Part shown: positions 1-13,185 of the stretch, piece after piece | Layout: each line of letters opens with the position of its first letter | How positions within the stretch are numbered: position 1 is the stretch's first letter | Assembly: GCA_963277665.1 (NCBI GenBank) | Contig: OY728122.1 | Coordinates: 2,123,334,024 to 2,123,398,023 of the forward strand | Direction of reading: 5' to 3' | Length of the DNA: 64,000 nt | Origin: Viscum album | Lineage: Eukaryota; Streptophyta; Magnoliopsida; Santalales; Viscaceae | Program-made: the position numbers and the translations under genes | Notes under the pieces: model-generated | The model's database searches: none | What the model saw: the letters and a program-made list of their open reading frames with translations, nothing else | What the model was told of the DNA's origin: nothing

Positions 1-3000
1 CATATCTAAAACAAATCATATCATATTGTATCAAAACGAATCATACATAATCAGTGTCCTGCCTCAATTAGGACGACCTCAAACATAACAAACCAAGGTA
101 AACCATAGGAAACCAAACCAAATAAGATTATGAAGATTAAACCCAAACTGAGTTGAACTAAATAATGTGGCACCATACAAACACATAAATGTTGTTTCCA
201 ATTGGACCAAATATAATGAATGAAAACCTATATAACCGCAACCGACATATACTAAATTAAACTAAACCAATTTGATATGAACCAAATGTAATGAAACTGA
301 ATTGATTAAAACCCCATCTTGAAGTGATAACATGCATGCCCTTTCAATAAGAGAGTCATATCCATTTTCATTAATTGGCCCATTCAGTTAAAGATAATGC
401 GGGAAATAGAAATGGTCAGATCATCTCACCATATAAACAACATCATCAGGTCCTAATAGTGTTTACTCAAATTAATAGTTATACTGTAGCCAGGGGTGAA
501 ACAAGGAACTAGGGATTACGGTGGTGTTGTGATAACTGTATCAATGGAGGTGATCCAATTTCCATCCAAATAAAAATGTTAAAGGACCACAAAGTCTATA
601 AGGGATATTTTCCTATTAAATATGGATCAAGAGTTTCCAGAGGCCTATAAGGGTTAATATTACAATATTAAGAGGTCGGATCTCTACAAATCAAGCTTTC
701 ATTACCAAAGTGCCAACATGGATTCCTGAACACGCATACCCTACTGGAAAAAACCACTCATTCAAAAAAAAATCCATGAAACCAGCAATCCTAAGGATTA
801 TATATATTTACAGCCTCACCCAATAACCCCATGTGGCGTATTCTCCTACTTCTATGATTTCCGAATATGAACTGACAATATTATGGACCTTCTGGGAAGG
901 GAACCAGTGAGGGTGTATAGCAGTCGGCCAAGCACTACTACGATAGAGTAAAATATTGATCCAATCTTTAAAAGAGATGAGCGATCGTATATAAATCTCA
1001 TTTCTTAACTTTTATTTGTTGATATTGATGATATCCATCACCAAAAAAAGAGTCTATGAGGGGTTATCCTAGAAATCCATAACAAGAAGAAATTTGTCTC
1101 ACATTTCCCCAAGGGGGGTATCCTGCCTATTCAATAGACATCCTAGAGGCTAATTCCAACTTCGTTGTGGGACAAATGGAATGATTTAGTTCCAAGGAAC
1201 CAATGGATAATCAGTTATATTATAATATTAGACTTGTGGTACATGATATACCCGGAAACCCATACTAGTTCATAAACATGGATAACGTGCATCTTTTCAA
1301 AAAAATCTAAGTAGATTTACCTAACTAAGAATAGTTATGCTAATTAAAAAGATATGTGCCCATGCAGTTCGCAAGACACCATGGAAGCCCTGGCGACAGG
1401 TCTACCTTATCACACAAGATCCGGTTGGCATGTCACATTCATCATAAAAAGGGTTTTAAACATGACCGTTTGACTTTGTATCATAATGAACGACTCCATG
1501 AAAAAACTAAAGGGTTTTACATGATAATGATCATGCATCACCACAAGACCCTTCATTGGTGATGCGACATAGTATGAATTGGTAGATATATTCTCTTCGA
1601 TAACACTCTTATGAAGTTTCAAGACCCCTTGACTTTCTCAAAAAAAGAATTAAATAAAAGAGGAAATGTTGGATGATTCTTATGGAGTGTGATACGTTGG
1701 AAATTACCCACATGGTTAGTCAATACCCCATTGGATGGACACCGTATAATAATTAGGGTGTAGGCGGAAGGTTATTGTGGTCAATGATCATTATGTGACA
1801 CCCCATGAATAAACCTTTGCTGGATTATACGAATCACATAACAACAATTCCCTAAATCGAATTGATCCTTAATCTACGAGATACACACCACAAAAGGTGG
1901 TGTATAAAAATGGTTTTGAGGCCACTATATCCCTCCCCCTTAGCACAAAAAAAGGTATCTATGAACTTGAACATTCCAGCATCCACAACTGATCACATAC
2001 ATTGCAGATTTCTCATAGCGGCCAATCTCCTGATCACAATGATTACCCACTAGGTAATATATAGGGAACAACCTAAGGGGTCATGAGGCATGCATAAACA
2101 CCTCATGTGATAACATGATGTATTACGAAGGACTTCAGGCATGACATCCAAGTCATGTGAAGGAAGTCCTAAATATCTGATGAATCATTTGAATCCTTAA
2201 CAAGAAAATACTAGAAAAATATAAGGAATATATGTAATAAAATATGGAATAATGATTAAAATACATGATACTTATGTAAAGAACATATACAATGATCCTC
2301 ATAAACAACACAGGACTCACTCAGATCAGGTGAAAGCATCGGGACATGTCACCCAAATCATGTGACCCTCCCTGTACATGCCATTTGGATCATGTGATAT
2401 CCTCCAGAAATTTCTATAAAGTATCATGACACCCCTCGGACATGCCACCTAATTATTTTGAATCCCTATGGGATCTCCATATAGATCATAAAATTTCCAC
2501 ATACAGCTCACCAAAATTATGTAAATTGTCTATTAGTTAGGTTTCGCAAAGTCCTCCACACTTACCGGCCAGATCATTTGACATCTTGTAAGAATATAAT
2601 GATGGTCTCATGATGAAAAAAGGTCAAGTCACCTGGATTTCACTAATTAAATGTCTTTAACATGGTCTTGAGGATCAAATTTTAAGTTCTATCCACATGA
2701 ATTAGGAATGAAATTTCATCACATGGTATATGATAATCCAATGATAGATGATGTAGGTCCAAAAATAGTGAGAGGTACAATTAATATTGATTCATAATTA
2801 TATAGCCTTTTATTTAAAAATATTTTCACCAATTATATTATTTAGACCTATATTGTGTACATGATAAATCATTTTATTGATTTCATGCATTTTGTGATTT
2901 AAATTGAAATACCTTTAGAAAAAAGGAGAGAGAAAGGTCTCAGATGCCCCTCTTATGATTTTCCTTATATGATATCATTCATTTCTATGTATTTTTTACT

Positions 3001-4363
3001 CTAGATATGGAACCAATGGATATAATTATTAATATGGATTGATTGATTATTATTAATTCCATGATCAACTAGAACCCAAATGAATGAAATTGTCCAAGAT
3101 AACATAAACAAAAACAAGACATACTAAATCTAATGGAAATTTCCCAAACAAACTTGTATTGATCAAAACCAAACTAAGCTGAAACTCAAACCAAACTAGT
3201 TATATACCATTTATAGGAAGATTAATTGTTAATTAATAGGAATGTACTTTTTTATAGTGTCATTTTGAAACATGGATTTGTTTTTCCCTTGCTTGGAGGA
3301 ATATGATTTGACCAATGTTTCATTGTGGTTCTTATATGTTCGGTGGTGACATTTATAGTCACAAAAGATGCGTATATTTTAGTTCAGTTTTTATTTTATT
3401 TTCTTTATCACATTGGCCACTTAGGTCTTTTACTGGTTTCTATGGAAAGGGAGTAGTTATATTCTATGAATGAGGTTAGAAGGGGTTCAAATTGTTTCGT
3501 TCCACCAGATTTGATTTGAGGTAAGATTCTATTATTACTACTTGTCTCGCACCTCATATATTTTGGGTATTTCAATATTTTTGACTCCATATTATATTTT
3601 TGGTCGGGTTTTGGATCGTTTTGTGTGGGTTTGGGTGGATTTGGTTCTCCGCTGCCAATCGAGGTAAGTCTTTAATTCTGTTGCTTGGTTTTTCACTAGT
3701 TATGTAGGGTCGTTTATGTGTTTTATGGTTCATAATATCCATTGTGTAGTGCATTGATTCCTGGTTGTTGGTTTCGAGTCACCAAGTCAAGGGTGACTCG
3801 CTTGAGTGTGCACAGGTAAGTAAGTATATGTATGTGGGTTCCCCCGTTACATGTATAGTCAACCATGGCAATGATTATACATGTATGGGGCTAGGTGTTC
3901 CCATGTATATATATAAAAATGCATACGCAGGTGAGTGGAGATTGGTATATGTGTATAAGCATATGTTTAAGGATCCCCTTACACAAGATCATGGAATGCG
4001 GGTGTGTGAAAAGGGGCTAGAAGTCCCCACATGTGTGTGAAGGTGCGTATACCCAGCGGGGGAGCAACAGCTTTTAGTTATAAAGTTCTAACAGCCAAAG
4101 TGGATGGCTTGGTTCCACCTTGAGGTAGAGTCTCTCTCGTAGCCTCTTTAATTTAAGAATGCTTTAAATTGACTTTATCTTCTTTCTTAATTCTGCTTAA
4201 TTATATTGAATTGAATATCTTTAATAAGTTTTCTTTAATATAATTGTTTCATTTGATAAATAAAGTCATGTTCTTATAGTAAAACCACTTTTAAAAACAA
4301 TGAATATAAACTATATATCTTTATCATACCACAATCTCGAATCAAGAGTCCATTTTTTATAAT
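1..4363. other. AT-rich flank without a recognisable gene
   Basis: I see no gene here. Open frames are short (at most 91 codons, at 3765-4040), occur on both strands and match no family I know. The stretch 3760-4080 is richer in G and C and holds repeated GTATATGT-like words and direct repeats around 'tccccacatg', but no clear unit. Before element 1 inserted, this flank joined the sequence now starting at 16181. Confidence 0.6.
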
Positions 4364-4368
4364 ATAAG
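4364..4368. repeat. Target-site duplication ATAAG, left copy (element 1)
   Basis: The five bases ATAAG immediately left of the left LTR are repeated at 16176-16180 immediately right of the right LTR. A 5-bp duplication is what gypsy integrases produce. Confidence 0.9.
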
Positions 4369-7300
4369 TATAATTCCCCAGCCTTAAACATTACTTAATC
4401 TTGAGTTATTTCAAGATTACACCTTGATGATCTTTTCAGGTTTAGAGTTTTAGAGAATTAGATCATAAAACATGCATTACATTCCACATTTAAACAAAGT
4501 GGTTACATAAAAGATATAATTCATTTTTCCCATCAACCAAAACATATTTAAAATAAAACATGGATTCTTTCTTGACACTTCCTTGACACTATCATCATAT
4601 CATGTACCTTTCCCTTGACCTGTGAAAAACATTTCAAAAACTTGGGATGAGTATAAAAATCTCAGTAAGGGATATAGAAATAAGGAAAGGAAACATGAGT
4701 ACGTATATACATAAGAATGAAATCGTACTTTACCCATAAAACATAATCACTTTATCTTACCTCATCAAATGATGAATAAATCAAAGAAATCATAATACAT
4801 AAAGGTAACTTGAGGAATTCATAACATTCTTACGTAGGGAGTAACCCTCTTGGTTACGTTTGGAATACCCGTCAAAGTATATTCCCTAAATATCATCAGA
4901 GAAACCTCAATGTTTAACGCCTTCATGTTACCCAATGCATTGGAGAGTTATATCAGGCTCACCTGCCCTTAGTTTATCACGGAACTACCCGTCTTCATAA
5001 CAATTCCCAAGAACCATAACATTATTGTATCACATAAAACATGTATAAAGGAAACATAACATTTCCACTTTTCAATCACAAGATATCAATACAACACTGT
5101 GATACAAAAACATTATGAAAACCATTTTAAATACTGAAATAAAAGAAAAGTAAAACATGGTATTTATTTTTCTTTTAAAAAAATGGTATGGCTTGTAGAG
5201 GAAGCTGAAACTCAAATAATGGTCACGGCGGCGGAGAAGCCGTTGTCGCCGTATACATATGACAAAAACATTTCCTTTTGTCATTTAGTAAATGCTTCAT
5301 ATAAAAAATATTCATTTTGAATAAATGTAAACGTCAAATGAGTTTATACACCGTATAAAATAAAGTTGTGTATAAAACAAAATATGCCTCAATGAATGGA
5401 TATTGAGACGAAGTCTCATACCTCGTATCAGACTTGACTTGATCGTTCTTTAATCTCCTGAATAATAAACATGAGTTAATTTCTACTTGTTTGAGAACCT
5501 TTTTCATGTTCATTATTCCTTTTATATCACTTATTGCCATGTCATGAACACTATGTAATTATTTATGTTAATAACGGACGTTTTAACGATCAATGGTACT
5601 TGAGTCAAAAATAAACCCTTTATAATTACAAATTGTTCATGTATCCATTATATCCAGAGTTATACTCATGATTTATATATCATATATATCATATATATCC
5701 AGTATATACTTGCATTTATAATATTACATAACGTTTAGAGGTAAGAAATGAAATGCACCGTTCTTGGAGACGGTAAGCCGTACGTACGCATGAACGCTAC
5801 TTTCATTTTTGTTTCATATTTTATGGAATGGAATCATAATGATATAAAGGTATATTATAATTCCAGTATAATATCATATATAATACCATTAAATACATCC
5901 TTTATGCGTCCCACATATGGCATTAACGAATCAAATCACTTTGAGGTGGCGGTAGTCCGCACTTCCAAAAATGAAGATATCGCGTTTTCCCATAATGGAA
6001 ACCATAAAGGTATGTCATAAATGAAAAATAAATAAGCTTAAGTAAAACATAAATATATTATATATAATATATAAATGTAGTGACATCTTAATGGCCACCT
6101 TTTAAGGTGTTAAAAGAATATTAAACCATCATCGTTTCGTTAGGCATAAATTCGCCATCCACAGAAACAGCATGTTCTTTAACCATTAGATGTAGGTGTG
6201 TGTAAGTGTAGCTCGAATCCCTCTAATAAAAACATCCTAGTATAATTAAGATACTGGATTTCTTACAAAAGAAATGAATAAAAAGAGGTTAGATGGTTGG
6301 AGAAGCAAAATAAAACATAAGAACACAAGAGAAAACACTACCTTTAAAACGGGTAACTCTTTTTTATTTGAGCTCAAAGGCTTCCTTGGGAAGACTTCTG
6401 CCCAAAGTGAGGCTTCAAAGAGTAAAAGAGGTATTTGGAGAGACAAAATGGGCAGGGTTTGGCCGATCCAAAGGCTTTGTAAGTGTGGGTAAGGTGGTAG
6501 AGGTGGGGGCCTTTTATAAGAGGAGAAGAGGGGCACTCTTGGAATGTAAAGAAATGTTACTTTATTTTAAATTGAGTTTCGGATTTAAAAGGTCCCACAT
6601 AGATATAATTCGAGGATAAGGTGATAAGGGTTAAAAATATACCCATACAATAGGTTTTTGACATGTGTAGGTCTTATATTTTACATTATCTTTTCATTTT
6701 ATTTAAATCCTTTATTAATGAGGTAATCGCTGCATCATCATGATGTCATAACTAATTTAATTTATTTAATGTCTAAAAATTATAAAAAAAATATCATGAT
6801 GTAGGAAATATTTTAATATTTCTAATGAATATTTATAGTCAAAAAGATGACTTGTATAATCCCATTTAAAAATTGTTTTAGTAAAACAACTCATGTTTGT
6901 GACATTTTTACTTTAACATTAAATAAAAAGATATTAATGTCATTTTCCTACCAAAGTGGCTCCATGGGGTCCCCAATTTGACCCATGGATTTTCTTGGTC
7001 GTCCATGACACATAAAATAATGGTAGGAAAAGTGTCAAGGTCATTTCATATTATTAAAACATTATTCTTACCTTAAATTACACTAATTACCTCTAATCGC
7101 GATTAAAAACTTAAAAGTTTCTATTCACCAAAAAATTATTTTAATCCCATTGAACCACATTTTACTAATTAATTACAACCATGTATGTTGGATTTTTGAA
7201 ATTCAAAACACAGAGGTGTTAAAATTTCATTTAAACGGAAAATCAGTTTTTATAAGTACCACTTAGTGGTTTCACTATTCATCAAAAATTAAAGTTTTTC

Positions 7301-7937
7301 ATAAAAATACCAAAACATCACCCTAAGATATATTTGATATTCTGAATTCAAAAATGATGTCTATTTTAAAAAATTCAAAACATATAAGTTACATTAATTA
7401 ATTTAATAATTAATTCCCACTGTCCGAGCAAATAACGTGTTTTTATGAAACAATAAGTATCAACAGATTGACACTAGTTTAAGTCCAATTTCAAAGTTAA
7501 ATTAATTCCAACAACCACTATTGGATTAAATGGTAAAAATATATTCTATATAAACATTAAAACCAATTAAAAACATAATCTATCCATATAATTAAATTAG
7601 ATGAAAAAGCAGTTTTGATGTAAAATGCAGTATTTTTCACTATTCATTAAAAAATGATCATTATCGGAAAAATACCAAAAATTTACCCAAGGTAAATTTC
7701 AATGTCCCAATAATAAAGAGTAAGTTTATTTTGACAAATAGAGGTTATAAAATTGTCAAAATTTTGATTTAAAATGGTTTTCCATCAAAAGGTAGTAAAA
7801 CAATCTTTTAAAAATATTAGTGTATTTCATGCTTAAGATTGGATTTATTCTCATTTTAAGCCTCTAAAACACAATCTAATTCATTAGTATACATAGATAA
7901 AAATCACTATTATTCATTATTTACTTGGGATGTTACA
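4369..7937 (-). repeat. Element 1 left LTR (3' LTR)
   Basis: A direct copy of 12611-16175, about 3.57 kb. On the minus strand it begins TGTAACATCCC at 7937 and ends near CTTATA/ATTATA at 4369. It contains a TATA box (6511-6520) and the palindrome CCAATGCATTGG (4932-4943). Short frames inside it, such as 5748-6020 and 6246-6536, do not stay open in the sister LTR or lie antisense to it, so I do not call them genes. Confidence 0.93.
6511..6520 (-). promoter_or_regulatory. TATA box in left LTR of element 1
   Basis: Minus-strand CTTATAAAAG, the copy of 14751-14760. In a 3' LTR it would drive outward transcription towards position 4369 and the flank beyond. Confidence 0.6.
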
Positions 7938-7953
7938 TCATTCCCCCCTTTAG
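7938..7953 (-). other. Polypurine tract of element 1
   Basis: On the minus strand the bases just upstream of the 3' LTR read CTAAAGGGGGGAATGA, a purine run ending directly at the LTR's TGTAAC. This is the position and composition of the plus-strand DNA primer site of LTR retrotransposons. Confidence 0.9.
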
Positions 7954-7976
7954 AAAATTGCATCCCCGCAATTTAT

Positions 7977-9534
7977 TTACTTATCAAATAAGTGGGGGTA
8001 TTTAGCCCTCATTGCATTTTCAGATTCCCATGTTGCCTCTTCAATCATGTGGTTTTTTCACAAAACCTTTACTAGATGAATCACCTTATTCTGTAACACT
8101 TGGTCCCTGTGGTCAAGAATCTGGACTGGTTTTTCCTCATAAGATAGGTTCTCTTCCAGCTGAACTACCTCTGGACTCAAAACATGAGATGATTCTGGCA
8201 TATACTTCCTTAACATTGAAACATGAAAAACATTGTGTACCTGAGATAAACTCGAAGGTAAAGCCACTCAGTAAGAAACTGATCCAACTCTCTCCAGAAT
8301 TTCATATGGTCCAATGAAAATTGGACTCATCTTTCCTTTCTTACCAAATAGCATCACACTTTTCCATGGTGAGACTTTGAGAAAAAACATGATCACCTAC
8401 CTCAAAAGATAGATCCTTCCTTCGGTTATCCACATAACCCTTCTACCTGCTCTGAGCTGTTCTCATGTGTTTCTGTATCAGCTGAACTTTTTCTGCCAAC
8501 TCTTCTACAAATTCTGGTCCCATCAGCTTCCTTTCACCTACTTCATCCCAGAAAGCTGGAGTTCGATACTGCTTCCCATATAATGCCTCAAATGGTGCCA
8601 TCTGTATACTAGAATGAAAACTGTTATTATATGAAAACTCAAACAAAGAAAGATGTTAGTCCCAACTTCCCTGATAATCCATCAAACAACCACGTTGCAT
8701 ATCTTCCAAAGTCTGAATTGTTCATTATAATTTCCCATCTGATTGAGGATGAAAAGCTATACTAAAATTTAATTTAGTACCCAAGGACTTCTGAAGGCCT
8801 TTCCAAAAGATAGAAGTGAACCTGGGATCACGATCAGATACAATGGAGAGAGGAACTCCATGTAACCTGACTATCTCTTTAAGATACAAACGGGAATGTT
8901 GATCTAGGGAAAAAGTATCTCGTATAGCAAGGAAATGAGCAGATTTAGTCAAGCGATCAACAATAACCTAGATTGCATTATTACCTCGAGGTGTCTTCGA
9001 CAATCCCACAATGAAGTCCATAGATATATTTTCCCATTTCCATTCTGGTACTAGTAAAGGATGAAGCATCCCATTTGGTAACTGCTGCTCTGCTTTAACC
9101 TGTTGAAAAGTCAAACACTTCACTGTAAAATTAGAAATATCTCTTTTCATTCCATCCCACCAGTAATACTCCTGCAGATCTCTGTACATATTAGTACTGC
9201 CAGGATGAACTGAAAACGGAGAACTATGAGTTTCACATAACAACTCTCTCTTCAACCTTGAATCACAAGGCACACACAATCTCTTATAAAATCTCAAAAC
9301 ACAATCATTATCAATGATGGATTCAGGCAACTTACCCTTCTGAACCAACTCTACCTTTTTCGGAAACTCACTATCTTGCTTCTGTGCTTGCTTGATTTTG
9401 TCTGATAGAGAATATTTCACTGATACCTGAAACAAAACAGAAGAACATCTTGCACGAAAAACTTCAATGCCAAATTTCGTCAAATCCTTAACCAAAGGAT
9501 CACGTTCCAAATGCAACATTGTTAATGAATTATT
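7977..9534 (-). pseudogene. Integrase domain of element 1 (broken)
   Basis: This is the C-terminal part of the Pol polyprotein and would insert element cDNA into chromosomes. The HHCC zinc module is at about 9110-9240, but the last pair reads C-x2-F, so one zinc-binding Cys is lost. The catalytic core has the first Asp (in ISMDF) and the second (in VSDRDPRF). The third residue, the Glu normally in the GQSERT-type motif, is replaced by a stop codon; two stops lie in tandem at about 8720-8727. A further stop (TGG-type Trp to TAG) lies at 8968-8970. The frame shifts between 8443 and 8267, where the GPY/F module (IGPYEILERVG) is still readable. The chromodomain-like tail continues to a stop at 7977, with one more Trp codon turned into a stop near 8055. 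Similarity to plant Tekay/Del integrases is clear from many consecutive motifs. Confidence 0.9.
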
Positions 9535-9963
9535 ACTTTTTCGACTCAAAGCATCAGCCACTTTATTTGCTTTACCCGGATGGTAATGAATTGTACAATC
9601 ATAATCCTTGATTAATTCTATCCATCTCCTATTTCTCATGTTCAATTCTTTCTGTGTGAATATATACTTTAAACTTTTTTGATCAGTATATATTTCACAC
9701 TTTACTCCATACAAATGATGCCTCCAAATTTTTAAAGAGAAAACAACAGCAGCTAATTCCAAATCATGTGTAGGGTAATTTACCTCATGAATTTTCAAAT
9801 GTCGTGAAGCATAAGCAATTACCTGATCATTCTGCATTAGGACGCAACCAAGTCCTTTCAATGAAGTATCGTTGTAGATAACTAACTCCCCTTTCCTGGA
9901 AGGTAGTGCCAAAACTAGACCATTCACCAATCTTATTTTCAATTCTTGAAAACAATAATCACA
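9535..9963 (-). pseudogene. RNase H domain of element 1
   Basis: This domain would degrade the RNA strand during reverse transcription. It directly follows the reverse transcriptase in the same frame, after an in-frame TAA at 9964-9966. The four acidic positions of retroelement RNase H are visible: Asp in [10 protein letters not shown], Glu in DLELAAVVF, Asp in YTDQKSLKY and Asp in the ADALSRK end motif. It is the best preserved domain of the element, with no internal stop across about 140 residues. The remaining frame runs on into integrase without a break until 8970. Confidence 0.9.
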
Positions 9964-9966
9964 TTA

Positions 9967-10977
9967 TTTTGTCCAGATAAACTTAACACCCTTCCGAGTT
10001 AGCTTAGTCATTGGACTAGATAACCGGGAAAAATTTATAACAAACCTTCGGTAATATCCTGCCAAACCAAGGAAAATACGAATCTCAGTTACATTTGTGG
10101 GTCTTGGCCATTCTTCAACAACCTTTGTTTTTGCAGGATCAACGGTTATCCCATCTTTAGAAACAATGTGACCAAGGAAAGAAATTTGTTGCAACCAAAA
10201 CTCACACTTTCTGAATTTCCCATACAATTTCTTTTCTTTTAAGGTTTGCAAAATAACCCTTAAATGTCTTTCATGCTCCTCTTTACTTTTAGAAAACACC
10301 AAAATATCATCAATGAAAACCACCACAAACTTATCCAAGAACTCATGGAAAATTATATTCATTAAGTCCATGAATACAGCAGGTGCATTGGTTATCCCTA
10401 AAGGCATTACTAAAAATTGATAATGTCCATATCTTGTACGAAACGCAGTCTTCGGAACATCTTCTTCCTTTACCTTCAGCTGATGGTACCCCGATCTCAG
10501 GTCAATCTTTGAAAAATACTAAGATTCCTGGAGCTGATCAAAAAAATCATCGATAAGAGGCAAAGGATATTTGTTCTTAACAGTGATGTTATTCAAGGCT
10601 CTATAATCAATGCAAAGTCTCATTGAACCATCTTTCTTTTTGACAAATAAAACAGGAGCACCCCATGGTGATGTTCTAGGTCGAATGAAACCTTTCTCTA
10701 ATAAATCATGCAATTGATCCTTCAACTCTAAAAGTTTAATTTGATCCATTCGATAAGGGGGTTTAGAAATTGGCTTAGCATTAGGAACAAAGTCAACAGT
10801 AAACTCAACTTCCCGGTCAGGTATTATTCTAGGCAACTCATCAGGAAAAACATCAGGATACTCATTTACCACTGGCACATCATTAATCTGAACAGTTCCC
10901 TTGTTTTCCACAATGTGTACAAGGTAACATTCATTTCCATCTTTTACAAGTTTCTCGGCCTCTTGATATGTTATCAA
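9967..10977 (-). pseudogene. Reverse transcriptase domain of element 1 (one in-frame stop)
   Basis: RNA-dependent DNA polymerase of the Pol polyprotein. Fingers and palm are readable: [10 protein letters not shown], the conserved [34 protein letters not shown] and KYPLPLIDD, then [12 protein letters not shown] and the catalytic box FIDDIL (a variant of YVDD with both aspartates kept). The thumb and connection region follows with [10 protein letters not shown] and [12 protein letters not shown] single TAG at 10519-10521 interrupts an otherwise continuous frame and the two halves are in phase. A TAA at 9964-9966 ends the domain, again in phase with RNase H. A frameshift separates it from the protease just upstream. 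Confidence 0.93.
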
Positions 10978-10982
10978 CAGTA

Positions 10983-11320
10983 AGGGTCATTCTTGTACAC
11001 AAACTGAAAGTCTTTCTGAAAAGAAACTTCTTTAGCTCTACAATCAATCTTATCATGGTAAATAGAGAGCCAATACATACCCAGGATAACATCAAACTCT
11101 ACTAGAGGTAAAACAATAAGGTTCACAAGTAGGTTCTTTCCACAGATAAGGATAGGAAGATTCTTATAAATTATTTTTTCCTCAACATTTACCCCAAGTG
11201 TTTTTACCACAAGTTCAGGACTCATTTTTTAGATGGTATTCCCATTTTACTAGAAAGGGTTTCAGAGATGAAGGAATGTGTAGACCCCGAATCGAACAAC
11301 ACACTGGCGTAATCTGAAAA
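10983..11320 (-). pseudogene. Aspartic protease domain of element 1 (frameshifted)
   Basis: This domain would cut the Gag-Pol precursor. The active-site motif LFDSGSTHSFIS is read on the minus strand around 11270-11308, with the catalytic Asp intact. The frame then shifts near 11225, and the second half continues in another frame as SPELVVKTLGV, PLVEFDVILGM and IDCRAKEV, the usual flap and C-terminal motifs of gypsy proteases. In the ILGMDWLS-type motif the Asp is Tyr here. A second frameshift separates the domain from the reverse transcriptase at about 10977. Confidence 0.88.
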
Positions 11321-11429
11321 AACAAACAAAATACCTGATACAACTTCATTTGATGGCCCGACATCTGCTGAAGTAGTTGCAAAGGATTTCACCACCCCTT
11401 TCTACTTGTAGTCTAGCTGCTTCCCATCA

Positions 11430-12464
11430 CTCAAGCTCTTTGTCGGACACTCATTTGCATAGTGACCCATCTCATTGCACTTAAAAAATTTCACTAACTG
11501 TAAATCAAATTTGAACTTACCATCACCTTGATCTTTTTCAATGCAATCATGAGCCTTATGTCCCATCATACCACATTGGTAGCACTTTCCAGAATTCAGA
11601 AGACATTCCCCAGCATGCCTTTTACCACATTTTTCACAAACTGGAAACTTAGTTTTCTTACAGTTATACCTTTTTGAAGAATTCTTTCCTTTGTCCTACC
11701 ACCACAGTCTCTTCTTCTGCTGGGTGTTATAGAACACTTGATCATCGAAAAACTCCATTTCCACCTTCTCAGCACATCGAACAAGCTTTTCATAACTTTT
11801 AAACTCCCTAGAATGCAATGCCCTTTAATATTTTGGCTTTAATCCTGAGTAAAAAATGATTGATTTTACTATCAAGGTCTCGGATAAAATTTGGAGCATA
11901 CCTTGCCAATCGAGTGAACCTTTCTTCATAGGCAGCCACTGAGTCTTCCTCTTGCCTCAATTCCATGAATTGTTTTTCCATCCTAAGTCGAACAGCCTTA
12001 GGAAAATACTTCTCAAGAAACATACCTTTGAATTCATCCTAGTAGAGAGCATAAAGCTCATCAGCGTCCCTGATATTTTTAACCATCGACCACCACTGAT
12101 CTGCCTCACCCTCCAAATGGTAAATAACAAGACTAACCTTTTGATTGTCTGAACACCCCATGACATTGAAAATCTTTTCCAGTGCTTTAATCCACCCTTC
12201 AGCTAGCACAGGGTTAGATGATCCTCTGAATGATGGGGGATGTTGCCTCATGAAATGTTCCACCACTGACATGTTCCTCTGCGGCTGATCTGGCTGATCT
12301 CGTGCATGGATACTGCCACCATTTATCGCCTGAGTCAACTGCGCCATTACTGCAACAAACTATTCAGTTCCAATTCTGATCATCTCAGGATGCGGATTCG
12401 GAAGTTTATTTCCTTATGTATTCCTTCCTAGCACTGCTTCCCTGTTTCCTCTACAGAAAACCAT
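11430..12464 (-). pseudogene. Gag of element 1: capsid and zinc-knuckle nucleocapsid (broken)
   Basis: Structural protein that packages element RNA. The likely start is the ATG at 12464, read in frame through PNPHPEMIRIGTE to MAQLTQAINGG; two stops interrupt this leader part. The capsid core (Retrotrans_gag) shows HPPSFRGSSNP, the GEADQWW motif and KYFPKAVRLRMEKQFMELRQ. One in-frame TAG at 12039-12041 splits it. A frameshift lies near 11820. The nucleocapsid has three zinc modules: CEKCGKRHAGEC (11603-11638), the complete CYQCGMMGHKAHDC (11543-11584), and a third at 11447-11487 whose first Cys is now Phe. Three knuckles are usual for Tekay/Del Gag (family knowledge). Confidence 0.9.
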
Positions 12465-12592
12465 TCTGAACAAACATGTCTTAGATGAAGCAACATGGTA
12501 ATCTTTAAATTCTATATCATTTCAATTTGACCATAAAAAAAATATTTTTGGATAATCAATTAATATAATTCTAACTCCTAAATTTATCAAAA

Positions 12593-12610
12593 CCGACCTT
12601 TGATAGCAAC
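12593..12610 (-). other. Primer-binding site of element 1
   Basis: The minus strand directly after the 5' LTR reads GTTGCTATCAAAGGTCGG. It aligns with the primer sites of elements 2 and 3 and resembles the complement of plant initiator tRNA-Met (TGGTATCAGAGC), with several mismatches. Confidence 0.75.
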
Positions 12611-13173
12611 TATAAGTCCCCAGCCTTAAACATTACTTAATCTTGAGTTATTTCAAGATTACACCTTGAGGATCTTTTCAGTTTTAGAGTTTTAGAGAAT
12701 TAGATCATAAAACATGCATTACATTCCACATTTAAACAAAGTGGTTACATAAAAGATATAATTCATTTTTCCCATCAATGGAAACATATTTAAAATAAAA
12801 CATGGATTCTTTCTTGACACTTCCTTGACACTATCATCATATCATGTACCTTTCCCTTGACCTGTGAAAAACATTTCAAAAACATGGGATGAGCATAAAA
12901 AGCTCAGTAAGGGATATAAAAATATGGAATGGAAACATGAGTACATATATACATAATAATGAAATCATACTTTACCCATAAAACATAAGTACTTTAACAT
13001 AACTCATCAAATCATGAATAAATTATAGAAATCATAAGACATAAAGGTAACGTGAGGCATTCATAACATTCTTACGTAGGGAGTAACCCTCTTGGTTGCG
13101 TTTGGAATACCCATAACAGTATATTCCTTAAATCTCTTTAGAGAAACCCCAACGTTTAACCCCTTCGTGTTAC

Positions 13174-13185
13174 CCAATGCATTGG
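13174..13185. promoter_or_regulatory. Conserved palindrome CCAATGCATTGG in 5' LTR of element 1
   Basis: A perfect 12-bp palindrome in the transcribed end of the LTR. It is also at 4932-4943 in the sister LTR and at 30478-30489 and 35750-35761 in element 2. The function is unknown; see findings. Confidence 0.6.

Noticed and set aside
738..760. CCCTACTGGAAAAAACC as a CACTA-like start
   Set aside because: It lacks the CACTA opening, no matching 3-bp duplication, and no subterminal motif copies.
930..940. AAGCACTACTACG as the missing left end of the CACTA element (with AAG duplication)
   Set aside because: The terminal sequence beyond CACTA does not match the right end and no subterminal repeats follow; the 8-base agreement can be chance.
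1356..2053. Short frames on both strands (60-70 codons)
   Set aside because: Overlapping, low-complexity and unrecognised; nothing distinguishes them from chance in AT-rich DNA.
5748..6020. 90-codon plus-strand frame in the left LTR of element 1
   Set aside because: It runs antisense to the element and is cut by a stop in the sister LTR (13989-14210).
6246..6536. 96-codon minus-strand frame, conserved in the sister LTR at 14486-14776
   Set aside because: It spans the TATA box and the predicted start region of the LTR, has low-complexity pyrimidine-driven sequence (Pro, Leu, Phe), and overlaps frames on the other strand; conservation is explained by LTR identity.
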